Shown here: positions 7,250 to 17,295 of the stretch, one piece after another
How positions within the stretch are numbered: the first letter of the stretch is position 1
Layout of the letters: every line of letters begins with the position of its first letter
From: Flavobacterium noncentrifugens
Lineage (GTDB): Bacteria; Bacteroidota; Bacteroidia; Flavobacteriales; Flavobacteriaceae
Direction: 5' to 3'
Length of the DNA: 64,000 bases
Assembly (NCBI RefSeq): GCF_900100375.1
Contig: NZ_FNEZ01000001.1
Coordinates: 550,394 to 614,393, forward strand
Made by a program: the position numbers and the translations under genes
The notes under the pieces: generated by a model
Seen by the model: the letters and a program-made list of their open reading frames with translations, nothing else
What the model was told of the DNA's origin: nothing
Database searches by the model: none

Positions 7250-8968
7250 ATGAAATATGCAAAATCTATATCTGACATCGCTGTCTCCAAACTATTCTTT
7301 GGCACCATATTCATTTTTTTCTTTTGTCATATGCTGCAAGCCCAGAATCAGTTTAAGGTTCCTGACAGCCTAAAAAGAAAAAGCTATGCTTACCTGTCTG
7401 AAAAACTGGATGACGACAACAGCGGACGCTTGGCAGATTCTTTATATGTCTGGTCTTACCTTTATAAAGCAAAATCAGAAAAGAACCTGGCTGAGACCGC
7501 CATGGGTTTTAAGCACCTTATGTACCATTCCCCGAAGAATTTCCGGCTTATTTATGCCGACAGCATGGTAGAAACTGCTTCTAAAACAAAAGACGCTTTA
7601 ATCATTGGGTCTGCTTATTTGTCCAGAGGGATCATTTTTTATGGTCAAAACCGGTATAACGATGCGCTCAATGATTATATCACGGCAAACGAATACCTTT
7701 CAAAAACAAAAGACAAGTACCAGATTTTTAAGGCCAAGTACAATCTTGGACTGATGAAGTATTTCCTGAAGTATACCGATGAAGCCTACTCGCTTTTTAA
7801 GGAATGTACCCAGTACTATGAAACAAATGGCGGAAAGCCTTACCTGCATTCACTGCATATGGTAGCACTATGTTACCAGTCTATGGAAAAATTCGAACGA
7901 AGTACTGCCACGAATACGCTTGGAATAGCCGAAGCACTACAAACAGGCGACCATGATATCATTTGCTATTTTGAGCATTGCCAGGGCGTGAACGATTATC
8001 TTACTGGTAACTATGACACTTCCATCAGGCTTTTAGAAAAATCGATGCCGGGCATCCTAAAAAATGAAGACGGAGCCAATGCAGCTGTTGGCTATTTTTA
8101 TTTAGGCAAAGATTACCTCTCTAAAAATGACATGGGAAAAGCGTTGCCCTACCTCAAAAAAATTGACAGCATATCGCGACATGGTACGTATATCAGGAAT
8201 GACCTTTGGGAAAGCTATGACATCCTGGTTGCTTACTATGAAAGCATTCATGATGAAGCCAGTAAATCTTATTATTCACAGGCACTGACAAAAGCCACAC
8301 GTGCCAACCATAGTGATTATGAATCCGTTTCCGGGAAAATGGCGTATGATTATACTAAAAAAATCCAGCAGTCGGAATCAGAAAAGGCTGCGATTGCCAA
8401 AAGCGGTAATAATAAGATTATCGCAGAAGCAGGCATTATCATTTTACTTGCGATTGGTTTGGTCAGTGTCAGTTATAAATTCAAAAAACAGAAACAGATC
8501 GACCAGAAAAGATTCAGGGATATTTTCCACGAAGCAGAAGAAACAAAAAGTGGTTCAGTGAAAATGAAAGTCGAGATACAGCCGTCTGATGGCTTAAGCG
8601 ATGAGGTGCGGGAAAAGATACTCGACGCACTTGATGGTTTTGAAAACGGCAAGGGATTCCGCGATAAACAAACCGGGCTGCCTGAACTTTCCAGATTATG
8701 CCACTCCAATACCAAATATGTTTCCAAAGCCATTAATGTTTACAAAAATAAAAGCGTCCCTGATTATCTTGACAGCCTCCGTATAGAATATGTCCACAAA
8801 AAGCTGAGAGAAGACAGGCAGTATGCGAATACTAAAATTGCTGCCATCTCCGAAGATGCGGGGTTTAAAACACCACAAAAATTCAATCAAGCTTTCAAGA
8901 AATATACAAAGGGACTATCGCCTGGCTTTTTTATGGCTGAAATCAGAAAAAGCAGGGAACAGGCATAG
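7250..8968 (+). CDS. TPR-containing membrane sensor with AraC-type HTH output
   Basis: A 572-aa one-component regulator. It has a signal peptide (cleavage near AQA/Q at about residue 32), a TPR region over about 45-345 on the periplasmic side, a membrane segment near 385-407 (AGIIILLAIGLVSVSYKF) and a basic juxtamembrane stretch. A cytoplasmic AraC-type domain occupies about 470-560 (LCHSNTKYVSKAINVY, LRIEYVHKKLRED, IAAISEDAGFKTPQKFNQAF). The ATG at 7250 is chosen because an upstream TTG would only extend the signal peptide by three residues. Such TPR-AraC proteins are common in Flavobacteriia. Target genes and signal are unknown. It converges on the S24 repressor. Confidence 0.8.
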   Translation: MKYAKSISDIAVSKLFFGTIFIFFFCHMLQAQNQFKVPDSLKRKSYAYLSEKLDDDNSGRLADSLYVWSYLYKAKSEKNLAETAMGFKHLMYHSPKNFRLIYADSMVETASKTKDALIIGSAYLSRGIIFYGQNRYNDALNDYITANEYLSKTKDKYQIFKAKYNLGLMKYFLKYTDEAYSLFKECTQYYETNGGKPYLHSLHMVALCYQSMEKFERSTATNTLGIAEALQTGDHDIICYFEHCQGVNDYLTGNYDTSIRLLEKSMPGILKNEDGANAAVGYFYLGKDYLSKNDMGKALPYLKKIDSISRHGTYIRNDLWESYDILVAYYESIHDEASKSYYSQALTKATRANHSDYESVSGKMAYDYTKKIQQSESEKAAIAKSGNNKIIAEAGIIILLAIGLVSVSYKFKKQKQIDQKRFRDIFHEAEETKSGSVKMKVEIQPSDGLSDEVREKILDALDGFENGKGFRDKQTGLPELSRLCHSNTKYVSKAINVYKNKSVPDYLDSLRIEYVHKKLREDRQYANTKIAAISEDAGFKTPQKFNQAFKKYTKGLSPGFFMAEIRKSREQA

Positions 8969-8979
8969 CCAAAAAGTTG

Positions 8980-9741
8980 TTACCCGTTTTTCCGGGTTTT
9001 GATTTCCAGCATCAATTTCGAGAACATGGCTTTTACGCTATCATCGTTGACTTCACGCTGAACCTTATCATCAAAACCGATGTTGCAGACGTATTCCCAG
9101 ATTTCAATAATTTCAGATGCCTTTGCTTTATATGGTTCGTAAAGCGTATTGTCTGAAATTAGCATTAAGCTATTATTGTCATTTTTATTTAACCTCTTGT
9201 AAACCATCCCCTGATTTTTTGTAATCAGGATATATGTTTTGCCATTTTTTATGTCTTCAAGCTTTTCAGTAAACTGCCCCACAATATAAGAGCCATCCTG
9301 GTGCGGCGGCATAGAATCTCCTTCTACCGGAAAAGCCCTGTACTTTCCACTGCCTAAAAACGGAAGCGAAATTCGTTGCAGGTTTTCAATGAATTCTGGA
9401 TCGGCATATCCCGTAAGGTATCCTGCGCGGGCTTTATGTGGTACAATTTCAATAAGATTCTCCCCATGTGCATCTATCATAATCGGCAGCAGGATGCGGT
9501 TGTCTTCAAGTGTGAGCAGTTCTTCGATATCGTATTTGCGGATATCGACCGACAGCAGCAGGTCAATACTGATATTAAAATACTGTGCCATTTTTTTCAA
9601 TATTTCATACGGAGGTTCTGCATTCCCTGATTCATACGGTTCATAGCGGCTTCGCTTGATATCGAGGGCTTCAGCGATCTTTGACTGGCTTTCTTTCCGG
9701 CTGCTTCGCAGGTATTTGATGTTATCTGAAAATAATGTCAT
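8980..9741 (-). CDS. LexA-like XRE repressor with S24 self-cleavage domain
   Basis: A 253-aa repressor divergent from the mutasome operon. Residues 5-62 form an XRE HTH (SQSKIAEALDIKRSRYEPYE). Residues about 95-225 form an S24/LexA-type domain with a candidate cleavage bond Ala106-Gly107 (KARAGYLTGY), nucleophile Ser143 in EGDSMPP and general base Lys182 in YKRL. This architecture implies RecA-stimulated autoproteolysis after DNA damage, with derepression of imuA-imuB-dnaE2. The start at 9741 (MTLFSDNIKYLR) fits the HTH; the nine extra upstream codons look spurious. Two TGT-N5-ACA sites lie in the divergent promoter region. No classical lexA is in the window, and this protein may be the local functional equivalent. 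Confidence 0.85.
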   Translation of the reverse strand: MTLFSDNIKYLRSSRKESQSKIAEALDIKRSRYEPYESGNAEPPYEILKKMAQYFNISIDLLLSVDIRKYDIEELLTLEDNRILLPIMIDAHGENLIEIVPHKARAGYLTGYADPEFIENLQRISLPFLGSGKYRAFPVEGDSMPPHQDGSYIVGQFTEKLEDIKNGKTYILITKNQGMVYKRLNKNDNNSLMLISDNTLYEPYKAKASEIIEIWEYVCNIGFDDKVQREVNDDSVKAMFSKLMLEIKTRKNG

Positions 9742-9750
9742 TGTTAATGT

Positions 9751-9797
9751 TGTAAATAACAGCAACAAATGTATGTAATTTTGCTGTAAATCACAGC
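9751..9797. promoter_or_regulatory. Paired palindromic operators between the repressor and imuA
   Basis: TGTAAATAACA (9751-9761) and TGTAAATCACA (9785-9795) share the TGT-N5-ACA pattern. The second extends to a 5-bp-arm palindrome, GCTGT-N5-ACAGC (9783-9797). The first overlies the expected start site of the repressor. The second lies between a TTG at 9781 and an AT-rich -7 region at 9801, so repressor binding would block both directions. Confidence 0.6.
9766..9773 (-). promoter_or_regulatory. -7 promoter element of the repressor gene
   Basis: On the minus strand this is TACATTTG, a full match to TAnnTTTG, 25 bases upstream of the ATG at 9741. The predicted start of transcription falls in or next to the operator at 9751-9761, which suggests autoregulation. 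Confidence 0.55.
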
Positions 9798-9822
9798 GTT
9801 TATAAATTAAATACCCGAAAAA

Positions 9823-10563
9823 GTGCAGGCTGCAACAGAAAAAATAGCGTTGGCAAAGGAACTACAGGCAAAAATAAATGCCATGCAGGGATTGGGCAAA
9901 CCATCAGGTGAACCTGCAATTGCGGGTCTTGCTCCTTTTGACAATGCCTTTCCCGGCCATGTTTTCCCAACGGGCGCTATCCACGAATTTGTCAGTTATG
10001 AACCATCACATGCTGCGGCTACAAGCGGGTTCATTACCGCTGTAGCAGGCAAAATCTTAAAAGAAGGCGGCCTTTGCCTATGGATCGGAAATGAAAAAAA
10101 AATCTTTCCTCCAGGCTTAAAGCATTTCGGGCTTGAACCGGACCGTGTCATTTTTATCCAAACTCTAAAACAGAAGGAAAAACTATGGATTATTGAGGAA
10201 GCCTTAAAATGTGAAGCCCTCACGATTGTCGTTGGTGAAATGAAAGAACTTGGTTTTACCGAATCGAGGCGGCTGCAACTGGCAGTAGAACACAGCGGAG
10301 TCACCGGTTTCATACACCGTTTTTGCCCTTATTCTGAAAATGCCGTTGCCTGCGCCACGCGATGGAAAATAACGCCTTTGGCAAGTATTCCCAATGATGA
10401 TCTGCCCGGCGTAGGGAACAGCTGTTGGGATGTACAATTGCTGAAAGTGAAAAATGGCAGGCCTGCTTCGTGGCAAATCAGCTGGATGGACAAACAATTT
10501 GTTCAGTCGGGTCAAAAGAATTTTTTCAGTCCTTCTTTCCACGAACGCCACACCGGATCATGA
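9823..10563 (+). CDS. imuA: ImuA, RecA/SulA-like mutasome accessory protein
   Basis: A 246-aa member of the ImuA family, the RecA-like accessory of the translesion mutasome. N-terminal helix (ALAKELQAKINAMQGLG), then PTGAIHEFVSYEPSHAAATSGFI, where a RecA-type ATP loop would be (degenerate). LCLWIGNEKKIFPPGLKHFG and the QTLKQKEKLWIIEEALKC helix are typical of the family. The start is probably GTG at 9823; later ATGs would remove the conserved N-terminal helix. The stop overlaps the imuB start (ATGA), so the proteins are translationally coupled. Known role: it works with ImuB and DnaE2 to bypass lesions, causing damage-induced mutation. Confidence 0.8.
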   Translation: MQAATEKIALAKELQAKINAMQGLGKPSGEPAIAGLAPFDNAFPGHVFPTGAIHEFVSYEPSHAAATSGFITAVAGKILKEGGLCLWIGNEKKIFPPGLKHFGLEPDRVIFIQTLKQKEKLWIIEEALKCEALTIVVGEMKELGFTESRRLQLAVEHSGVTGFIHRFCPYSENAVACATRWKITPLASIPNDDLPGVGNSCWDVQLLKVKNGRPASWQISWMDKQFVQSGQKNFFSPSFHERHTGS

Positions 10564-12053
10564 CAAGGTATGCTTCCATATGGTTCCCTTACCTGCTTAC
10601 GGAATATGCAATACGGAAAAAGCCTGAGCTCCGGGATGTTCCTTTCGTATTGGTTTCGCCACAACGTGGGCGTATGGTCATCGATTCGGCAACTGCAACA
10701 GCCATGCAAAAAGGCATCCGGCCCGGAATGGTACTGGCTGACTGCAAAGCCATTTTCCCGGATTTGCTTATGGTCAAATCAGAACCCGGCAGGCCGGAAA
10801 AACTATTGTATGCGCTGGCAGAATGGAGCATCGGCTATACGCCTTTTGCCGCTGTGGATCTGCCGGACGGACTGATTTTAGATACAAGCGGCTGTACGCA
10901 CTTGTGGGGTGGCGAAACGGCCTATCTCGAAAACATCAAAACAAAAATGGCCGCTTATGGGTATACTGTTCACACCGCCATTGCCGACACCATTGGAACG
11001 GCATGGTCTGCGGCAAGATTCGGGCAACCTGCTACTATCATAAAAACAGGCAAACAACGGGATTTTTTACTTCAACTGCCGCCAGAAGCATTGCGGCTGG
11101 AACCAGAAATTCAGGCAAGGCTTAAAAAACTCGGATTGCAACGCATCGATAGTTTCATTGACATGCCGCGGGCTGCTTTGCGACGACGCTTTGGTGAAAC
11201 ATTACCATTGAGAATTGGGCAGGCACTGGGGCATGAGGTTGAAATGGCAATACCGATAAAGCCTGTCGAACCCTACCAGGAAAGACTTTGCAGTATGGAA
11301 CCGATATCGACTGCCACAGGGATTGCCATTGCGCTTCAAAAATTGCTTGAAATACTTTGCCAAAGACTTGATTCCGAAGGTATGGGCTTGCGTTATTGTG
11401 TTTTTAAAGCTTACCGCGTGGATGGCGATGTCCAGCAAATTGAAATCGGTACCGGCCATCCTTCACGGAATGCGCGGCATCTTTTCAGGCTTTTTGAGCA
11501 TAAAATTGCAACGCTTGAACCGGCACTCGGCTTTGAATTGTTTTTGTTAGAAGCGACAAAAACCGAAACAGTTACGGAAGCACAGGCAGCCATCTGGAAT
11601 ATGCAGAGCCAGAACGACACAAAAATTGCAGAACTGCTGGACAGGATTTCGGCAAAAACAGGCAATCATGCGATCAGGCGTTTTTTGCCGGATGAACATT
11701 ACTGGCCGGAGCGTTCCGTAAAACAGGCCAAGCCTTTATGGGAAAAACCAACTACAACATGGCGGACTGACCTGCCGCGCCCGATCCATTTGCTGGATCA
11801 ACCGGAAGTTATTGAAGTGACCGCAGTATTGCCGGATTACCCGCCGATGCTGTTCCGTTACAAAGGAAAATTATATACGCTAAAAAAAGCCGACGGCCCG
11901 GAACGCATCGAACCCGAATGGTGGCTTTCAGACGGGCTTTTCCGGGACTATTATTGCGTGGAAGATGAAGATGGTGCACGCTATTGGGTATTCCGTTCGG
12001 GACCCTACCATGCCGGGCAGCCCGAATGGTTTATACATGGATTTTTCGCATGA
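10560..12053 (+). CDS. imuB: ImuB, catalytically degenerate Y-family polymerase
   Basis: A 497-aa Y-family relative. It begins MTRYASIWFPYLLTEYA, where active Y-family enzymes carry a catalytic Asp (DxD). The second catalytic Asp-Glu pair is replaced by VDLPDGLILDTSGC. Loss of the acidic triad is the hallmark of ImuB, which acts as a hub linking the sliding clamp, ImuA and DnaE2 rather than as a polymerase. Helix-hairpin-helix and thumb regions follow (QARLKKLGLQRIDSFIDM near 225), then a little-finger-like domain and a C-terminal beta-rich tail. It overlaps imuA and dnaE2 by ATGA at both ends. Confidence 0.85.
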   Translation: MTRYASIWFPYLLTEYAIRKKPELRDVPFVLVSPQRGRMVIDSATATAMQKGIRPGMVLADCKAIFPDLLMVKSEPGRPEKLLYALAEWSIGYTPFAAVDLPDGLILDTSGCTHLWGGETAYLENIKTKMAAYGYTVHTAIADTIGTAWSAARFGQPATIIKTGKQRDFLLQLPPEALRLEPEIQARLKKLGLQRIDSFIDMPRAALRRRFGETLPLRIGQALGHEVEMAIPIKPVEPYQERLCSMEPISTATGIAIALQKLLEILCQRLDSEGMGLRYCVFKAYRVDGDVQQIEIGTGHPSRNARHLFRLFEHKIATLEPALGFELFLLEATKTETVTEAQAAIWNMQSQNDTKIAELLDRISAKTGNHAIRRFLPDEHYWPERSVKQAKPLWEKPTTTWRTDLPRPIHLLDQPEVIEVTAVLPDYPPMLFRYKGKLYTLKKADGPERIEPEWWLSDGLFRDYYCVEDEDGARYWVFRSGPYHAGQPEWFIHGFFA

Positions 12054-15000
12054 GTTATACAGAATTACAGGTTACCAGCAATTTCAGCTTCCTGCGTGGC
12101 GGCTCCCATCCCGACGAACTCGTCGCCCAGGCTGCCTTGCTTGGCTATAAGCAGATTGCCATTGCCGACACCAATACACTCGCCGGGATTGTACGCGCCC
12201 ATGTTGCTGCAAAAAAGGCAGGCATCAAACTTATTATTGGCTGCCGCCTCGAATTGCTTGACAGTTCTCCTCTTCTTGTTTATCCCACTACGCAGGCAGC
12301 CTATGCCCGGTTGTCGGGATTATTGTCAACAGGCAATATCCGTGCTGAAAAAGGGCAATGCCATCTTTACAAGAATGATGTTTTCAAATATGCCGAAGGG
12401 TTGATATTTATTGCCATCGCCCCACTTTCACTCAATGAAACATTCGATTTTGACGATGACTTTAAATTAACACTTCGGGAATACAAGGATGTTTTGGGGG
12501 AGTCGCTTTATCTTGGCGTAAGCCGTTCGTACCAGGCCAATGACAATAAACGCATGCACCGGCTTGCGCAACTTTCCATGTCTCTCGGCATTAAAATGGC
12601 CGCAACGAATGATGTACACTACCATGCGCCGGAACGGAGGCAATTGCAGGATGTATTGACCTGCATCCGTGAGAAATGCACCATCCATACGGCAGGTTTC
12701 CGCCTCTACCAGAATGCGGAACGTTACCTGAAACCAGCCGATGAAATGCAAAGGCTGTTCCGGCAATATCCCGAAGCACTGGCCACGAGCCAGGAAATAG
12801 CGGATGCCTGCCAATTCTCACTCGATAGCCTCAAATATGTGTATCCTGAAGAAATCACTACTGAAGGGCGCACACCCCAACAGGAACTGGAACTGCTGGC
12901 GTGGCAGGGCGCGAATGAAATCTTCGACAATAACATTCCTATAAAAATCGCCGAAAGCATTCGCTACGAACTGGAATTTATGGAGCGGAAAAAATATGCG
13001 GCTTATTTCCTGACCGTACATGATTTCGTCCGTTTTGCGCGGAGCAGGAATATCCTTTGCCAGGGGCGCGGATCGGCGGCAAATTCCGTTGTTTGTTTCT
13101 GCCTTGGGATCACATCAGTCAACCCGGCAAAAATCAAACTGCTTTTTGCGCGTTTTATGTCTGATGCGCGGGACGAACCGCCGGATATCGATGTCGATTT
13201 TGAACATGAACGACGCGAAGAAGTCATCCAGTATATTTATGAAAAATACGGGCGCGACCGGGCTGCCATTGTTGCAACCGTCACACAGGTACACCAGAAA
13301 GGAGCCATTCGTGACGTGGCAAAAGCTATGGGATTGTCGGCGGATGCCGTTGACCGGCTTTCGGCTTCCGTTTGGGAATTCCGCGACAAGCTCGATGACG
13401 ATACCGTGACATCGGAAGGCTTTGACCTGAACGACCCACACCTGGCAAAAGTGCTTGACCTTACCAATCAATACGTTGGATTCCCGCGGCAGCTTGGGCA
13501 GCATACGGGCGGATTTGTGATTACGCAAGATAAGCTTTCAGACCTTTGCCCGATCCTTAATGCGCGGATGGAAGAACGTACCAATATTGAATGGAACAAA
13601 GATGATATTGAGGCACTCGGATTCTTAAAGGTAGATGTGCTGGCTCTTGGCATGCTGACCTGCATCCGCAAAGCATTTGATTTGTGCAAGACCCATTACG
13701 GTAAAAACTATACTTTGGCCAATATCCCGCAGGATGATGAAAAAGTGTATGATATGATCTGTGCTGCCGATACTTTGGGCGTATTCCAGATTGAGAGCCG
13801 TGCCCAGATGTCGATGCTGCCACGCCTGAAGCCACGCTGCTTTTATGACCTGGTCATTGAAGTGGCCATTGTTCGGCCCGGACCGATACAGGGCGATATG
13901 GTGCATCCGTATTTAAGGCGGCGTGACGGAATTGACCCGGTAGCATATCCTTCAAAAGAACTCGAAGATATATTAGGGCGTACCCTTGGCGTCCCGCTGT
14001 TCCAGGAGCAGGCTATGGAAATCGCTATTGTGGCCGCGGGTTTTACGCCAGCCGAAGCCGACGGATTGCGTCGCAGCATGGCTACGTTTAAGGCGAAAGG
14101 AAAAGTCAGTGACTGGGAAATAAAACTCGTGGACGGCATGATCAAAAAAGGCTATGAGGAAGGATTTGCGCGACGTGTATTCCGGCAGCTTGAAGGATTC
14201 GGGTCATATGGATTCCCCGAAAGCCATGCGGCGAGTTTTGCCTTATTGGTTTATGTGTCTTCGTATATCAAATGCCATTATCCGGATGTGTTCGCTGCCG
14301 CGCTGCTCAACAGCATGCCTATGGGTTTTTACCAGCCTGCACAAATCGTCATTGATGCACGGAGGCATGGTGTTAAAGTAAAGCCTGTGGATATTAATCA
14401 TTCCTTTTGGGACAATATGCTTGAGGAAAAATCAGGCGGTTATTATTCCATCAGGCTTGGGTTCAGGCATATTAAAGGACTGGCATCGGAAGATGTGCAA
14501 TTGCTGCTGGCTGCACGGCAAAAGGCATTTCCTTATGTGCATTCTTTATTGGATGCAGGAGTTTCCATGGCTGCGATGGAAAAACTGGCTGATGCCGATG
14601 CTTTCCGGTCAGTAGGGCTTGACAGGCGGCAGGCTTTGTGGGAAGTGTCTGCATTGTCTGACAGCCCAACCGGGATGTTTGAAGGACAGCCTTCAGCAAG
14701 TACTGATGAGCCGCAGCTTACTTTGCCCTTTTTGACAGAAGCCGCACATGTGGTTGAAGATTATGCCACTACAGGACTGTCTCTAAAAGCACATCCGGTA
14801 AGCTTTGTACGGCAGCAATTGGGCAGCCTGGGTGTTACGCCAACAGGAAACCTTGGCAAAATGAAAAATGGGGATGCGGTTAAAGTGTCAGGTCTGATTA
14901 CCGTGAGGCAAAGGCCGGGTACTGCAAAAGGCGTGCTTTTCGTTACCATTGAGGATGAAAGCGGCTTTGCCAATATTGTAGTTTGGGAAAAAGTATTTGA

Positions 15001-15232
15001 AAAACACCGGAAGGAAATTATCCAGGCGCGTTTGCTCATGGTGGAAGGAAAATTGCAAATTGCTAATGGCGTCACCCATGTTCTTGCTGACAAATGCTTT
15101 AACTTATCTTCGTTATTGCGTGGCATGACACTCAATCGGAATCCTGAGGCAGCACTCTCCACGCTGTCGCGCGGAGATGAAAAAAGCAGCGGCACTGAAG
15201 AAGTTTTCTACAAAGGGCGGAATTTCAGATAG
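12050..15232 (+). CDS. dnaE2: Error-prone DNA polymerase III alpha subunit DnaE2 (ImuC)
   Basis: A 1060-aa C-family polymerase, the catalytic part of the mutasome. It has an N-terminal PHP domain (about 1-210; TSNFSFLRGGSHPDELV), fingers/palm with GRGSAANSVVCFCLGI and the catalytic PDIDVDF near residue 378, LGFLKVDVLALGML, the IESRAQMSMLPRLKP segment, helix-hairpin-helix around 720-800 and an OB domain near 920-1000 (VSGLITVRQRPGTAKG). Its length and the RQRPGTAKG motif fit DnaE2 rather than replicative DnaE1. The start at 12050 overlaps the imuB stop. Expression is probably DNA-damage inducible through the divergent S24 repressor. Confidence 0.93.
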   Translation: MSYTELQVTSNFSFLRGGSHPDELVAQAALLGYKQIAIADTNTLAGIVRAHVAAKKAGIKLIIGCRLELLDSSPLLVYPTTQAAYARLSGLLSTGNIRAEKGQCHLYKNDVFKYAEGLIFIAIAPLSLNETFDFDDDFKLTLREYKDVLGESLYLGVSRSYQANDNKRMHRLAQLSMSLGIKMAATNDVHYHAPERRQLQDVLTCIREKCTIHTAGFRLYQNAERYLKPADEMQRLFRQYPEALATSQEIADACQFSLDSLKYVYPEEITTEGRTPQQELELLAWQGANEIFDNNIPIKIAESIRYELEFMERKKYAAYFLTVHDFVRFARSRNILCQGRGSAANSVVCFCLGITSVNPAKIKLLFARFMSDARDEPPDIDVDFEHERREEVIQYIYEKYGRDRAAIVATVTQVHQKGAIRDVAKAMGLSADAVDRLSASVWEFRDKLDDDTVTSEGFDLNDPHLAKVLDLTNQYVGFPRQLGQHTGGFVITQDKLSDLCPILNARMEERTNIEWNKDDIEALGFLKVDVLALGMLTCIRKAFDLCKTHYGKNYTLANIPQDDEKVYDMICAADTLGVFQIESRAQMSMLPRLKPRCFYDLVIEVAIVRPGPIQGDMVHPYLRRRDGIDPVAYPSKELEDILGRTLGVPLFQEQAMEIAIVAAGFTPAEADGLRRSMATFKAKGKVSDWEIKLVDGMIKKGYEEGFARRVFRQLEGFGSYGFPESHAASFALLVYVSSYIKCHYPDVFAAALLNSMPMGFYQPAQIVIDARRHGVKVKPVDINHSFWDNMLEEKSGGYYSIRLGFRHIKGLASEDVQLLLAARQKAFPYVHSLLDAGVSMAAMEKLADADAFRSVGLDRRQALWEVSALSDSPTGMFEGQPSASTDEPQLTLPFLTEAAHVVEDYATTGLSLKAHPVSFVRQQLGSLGVTPTGNLGKMKNGDAVKVSGLITVRQRPGTAKGVLFVTIEDESGFANIVVWEKVFEKHRKEIIQARLLMVEGKLQIANGVTHVLADKCFNLSSLLRGMTLNRNPEAALSTLSRGDEKSSGTEEVFYKGRNFR

Positions 15233-15392
15233 GCGTTTTAAATTACAGAATTTGTAGAGATGTGAAACCACATTGGATTGTACAAAATTGCATTTGATCA
15301 TTCGCAGAACGAAACGATGCCTTATAAAATCCCTTGCTCCAAAATCTGAAATTCCCGAACAAACTTTTTTTATTACTTTTATCCCGAATAAA

Positions 15393-17279
15393 ATGAACGT
15401 GAAAAAGTTAGCCCTATCCCTATTCTTCTTTTTTATTGCCCATATTGCTGCAGCGCAGCGGATGGAAATGGCAGCACTGAAAAACAGGTTGCCCCATATT
15501 AAAGAAAAGCAACAATACATTGATGCACTCAACCGGCTCGCCATGCTTTCCCACCTGCGGTATAAGGATTCGTGCCTTGTGTATGCGTCAAAAGCCATGT
15601 CACTTTCTGAGCAGGCAGGTTATAAGAAAGGCATTGCAGATGCGCTTAATTGTGAGGCGATTTATTATATGAGCGTCAACAATTACCTGTCGGCCCGGTA
15701 CTTTAATGATGCTCTGCAACTTTACCGGCAGCTGGAAGACCGCGAAAATGAAGCGCAGTTGCTGATGAACCTCAGCGTCCTGCTGTATACCAACAACAAT
15801 CCGGCTGAGGCTGTCAAATACATCTACCGTGCAGAAAAGCTCAGCCGCAGCCTGCAAAATGATTCGATACGCTCGATAATTCTGAGCGACATCCTCACCC
15901 TCGACCATAAACTGCCACTCGCAAAATATAAGGCCTATTATGACGAAGGGCTGGGCATTGCAAAAAAACACAAGGACTACCGGATGATCATTTCTTATGA
16001 AAACAACCGGGGCACCCTTTTGTATAATGATGGCAGAAAGGCTGAAGGCATTGCCATCCTTGAACGCTCTGAAAAACTTGCCGACAGTGTTGGATGTGAA
16101 TATGTACAGACCACCGCATTCATGACGCTGGGCGAAATGATGCTTGACCTGAAGCGCAACCATGAAGGTATTGCCTATTATGAGAAAGGGCTGCAACACT
16201 CAGAGTTGTATGGTTATCCGGAAAGCTATACGATTTTTGCCGACCGCCTGTACCAGTTTTACAAGGCACAGGGCGACAGCCGGTCGGCATTAAAATACCT
16301 TTCGCTGTTGCAACTCCAGCAAAACAAAATCCAGGAATCCATGTCAAAGTCGGGTTTCAATTATGTCAACTATGTAGAAAAAGACAATGAAATAGACTCG
16401 CTTGAAAAACACCGGGATTTCCAGACCCAGCTCCTCATCGTACTTGGCACACTACTCATTGCGCTTTTGGGAATCGCTTTCCTGTATTACAGGCTCAACC
16501 AGTCTAAGAAGAAAAGTGCTTCGATACAACAGCAATTGCAGGAGGCCCTTTCTAAGCACAATACCGAACTTGAAGCGCAGGTGCAATTCAACAACATGCT
16601 CATTACGGTACTTGCCCATGACGTCCGGCAGCCTTTTTCAAACGTCATCATGGCCACAGAATTGTTTACTTCGCCAAATGACATCCCTGAAGACCAGAAA
16701 TCCTATATCCTTAAGGAACTTGAATTAACAGCCCGGCAAAGCATGTTCTTTATGGATGGTGTGCTGTCATGGATCAAGTCTAAAGAGTCCGGGTATGCAT
16801 TTGGCACAGAACCCATCCATCTTGCCGAAATGGTACAGGAAGCCAATTCCTTTTTTGTACCCGTACAACGGAGAAAGGATATTGTGTTTCATTCGGCAGT
16901 GCCGCCGTCAAGTGTGCTTAATACCAGTAAGATGGTCTTACTTTTTGTGTTGCGCAACATCCTTAATAACGCTACTTCTTATTCCCCGGCAGGAGCATCT
17001 ATTGATGTACACGTCACCCATTCGAACGACTATTCGACCGTTTCGGTTACCGATACCGGACGGGGCATGTCGGCAAAAGCGGCTGCAAACCTTTTCCGTA
17101 TATCGCACAAGCAAGAGAGTAAAGGCAAAAAGGGAGCAGGCGTTGCGCTTGCTTTGTCCTATGAGATGATGGCAAGGATCGGCGGCAGCATCGCGGTCGA
17201 GAGTACTGAAGGAAAAGGCACTGTTTTTTATATCAAAATCCCAACCGACCCCAATCTGGGTTCCACTGCCCACAATTAA
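15393..17279 (+). CDS. TPR-containing sensor histidine kinase
   Basis: A 628-aa kinase. It has a signal peptide (MNVKKLALSLFFFFIAHIAAAQ), TPR repeats over about 40-330 in the periplasm, one membrane segment near 347-367, a coiled linker and a cytoplasmic kinase core. The H-box is LAHDVRQPFSN with phospho-acceptor His409. The ATPase domain has an N-box (RNILNNATSYSP), G1 (DTGRGM) and a glycine lid (KGKKGAGVALAL). The ATG at 15393 directly precedes the signal peptide; 40 upstream codons in frame look non-coding. The gene is 16 bases from a single-domain response regulator, its likely partner. Confidence 0.88.
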   Translation: MNVKKLALSLFFFFIAHIAAAQRMEMAALKNRLPHIKEKQQYIDALNRLAMLSHLRYKDSCLVYASKAMSLSEQAGYKKGIADALNCEAIYYMSVNNYLSARYFNDALQLYRQLEDRENEAQLLMNLSVLLYTNNNPAEAVKYIYRAEKLSRSLQNDSIRSIILSDILTLDHKLPLAKYKAYYDEGLGIAKKHKDYRMIISYENNRGTLLYNDGRKAEGIAILERSEKLADSVGCEYVQTTAFMTLGEMMLDLKRNHEGIAYYEKGLQHSELYGYPESYTIFADRLYQFYKAQGDSRSALKYLSLLQLQQNKIQESMSKSGFNYVNYVEKDNEIDSLEKHRDFQTQLLIVLGTLLIALLGIAFLYYRLNQSKKKSASIQQQLQEALSKHNTELEAQVQFNNMLITVLAHDVRQPFSNVIMATELFTSPNDIPEDQKSYILKELELTARQSMFFMDGVLSWIKSKESGYAFGTEPIHLAEMVQEANSFFVPVQRRKDIVFHSAVPPSSVLNTSKMVLLFVLRNILNNATSYSPAGASIDVHVTHSNDYSTVSVTDTGRGMSAKAAANLFRISHKQESKGKKGAGVALALSYEMMARIGGSIAVESTEGKGTVFYIKIPTDPNLGSTAHN

Positions 17280-17295
17280 ACTTATTGAAACATAA

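Noticed and set aside
10560..12053. Active Y-family polymerase (DinB/UmuC)
   Set aside because: The catalytic acidic residues are replaced, and the gene sits between imuA and dnaE2, so ImuB is the better call.
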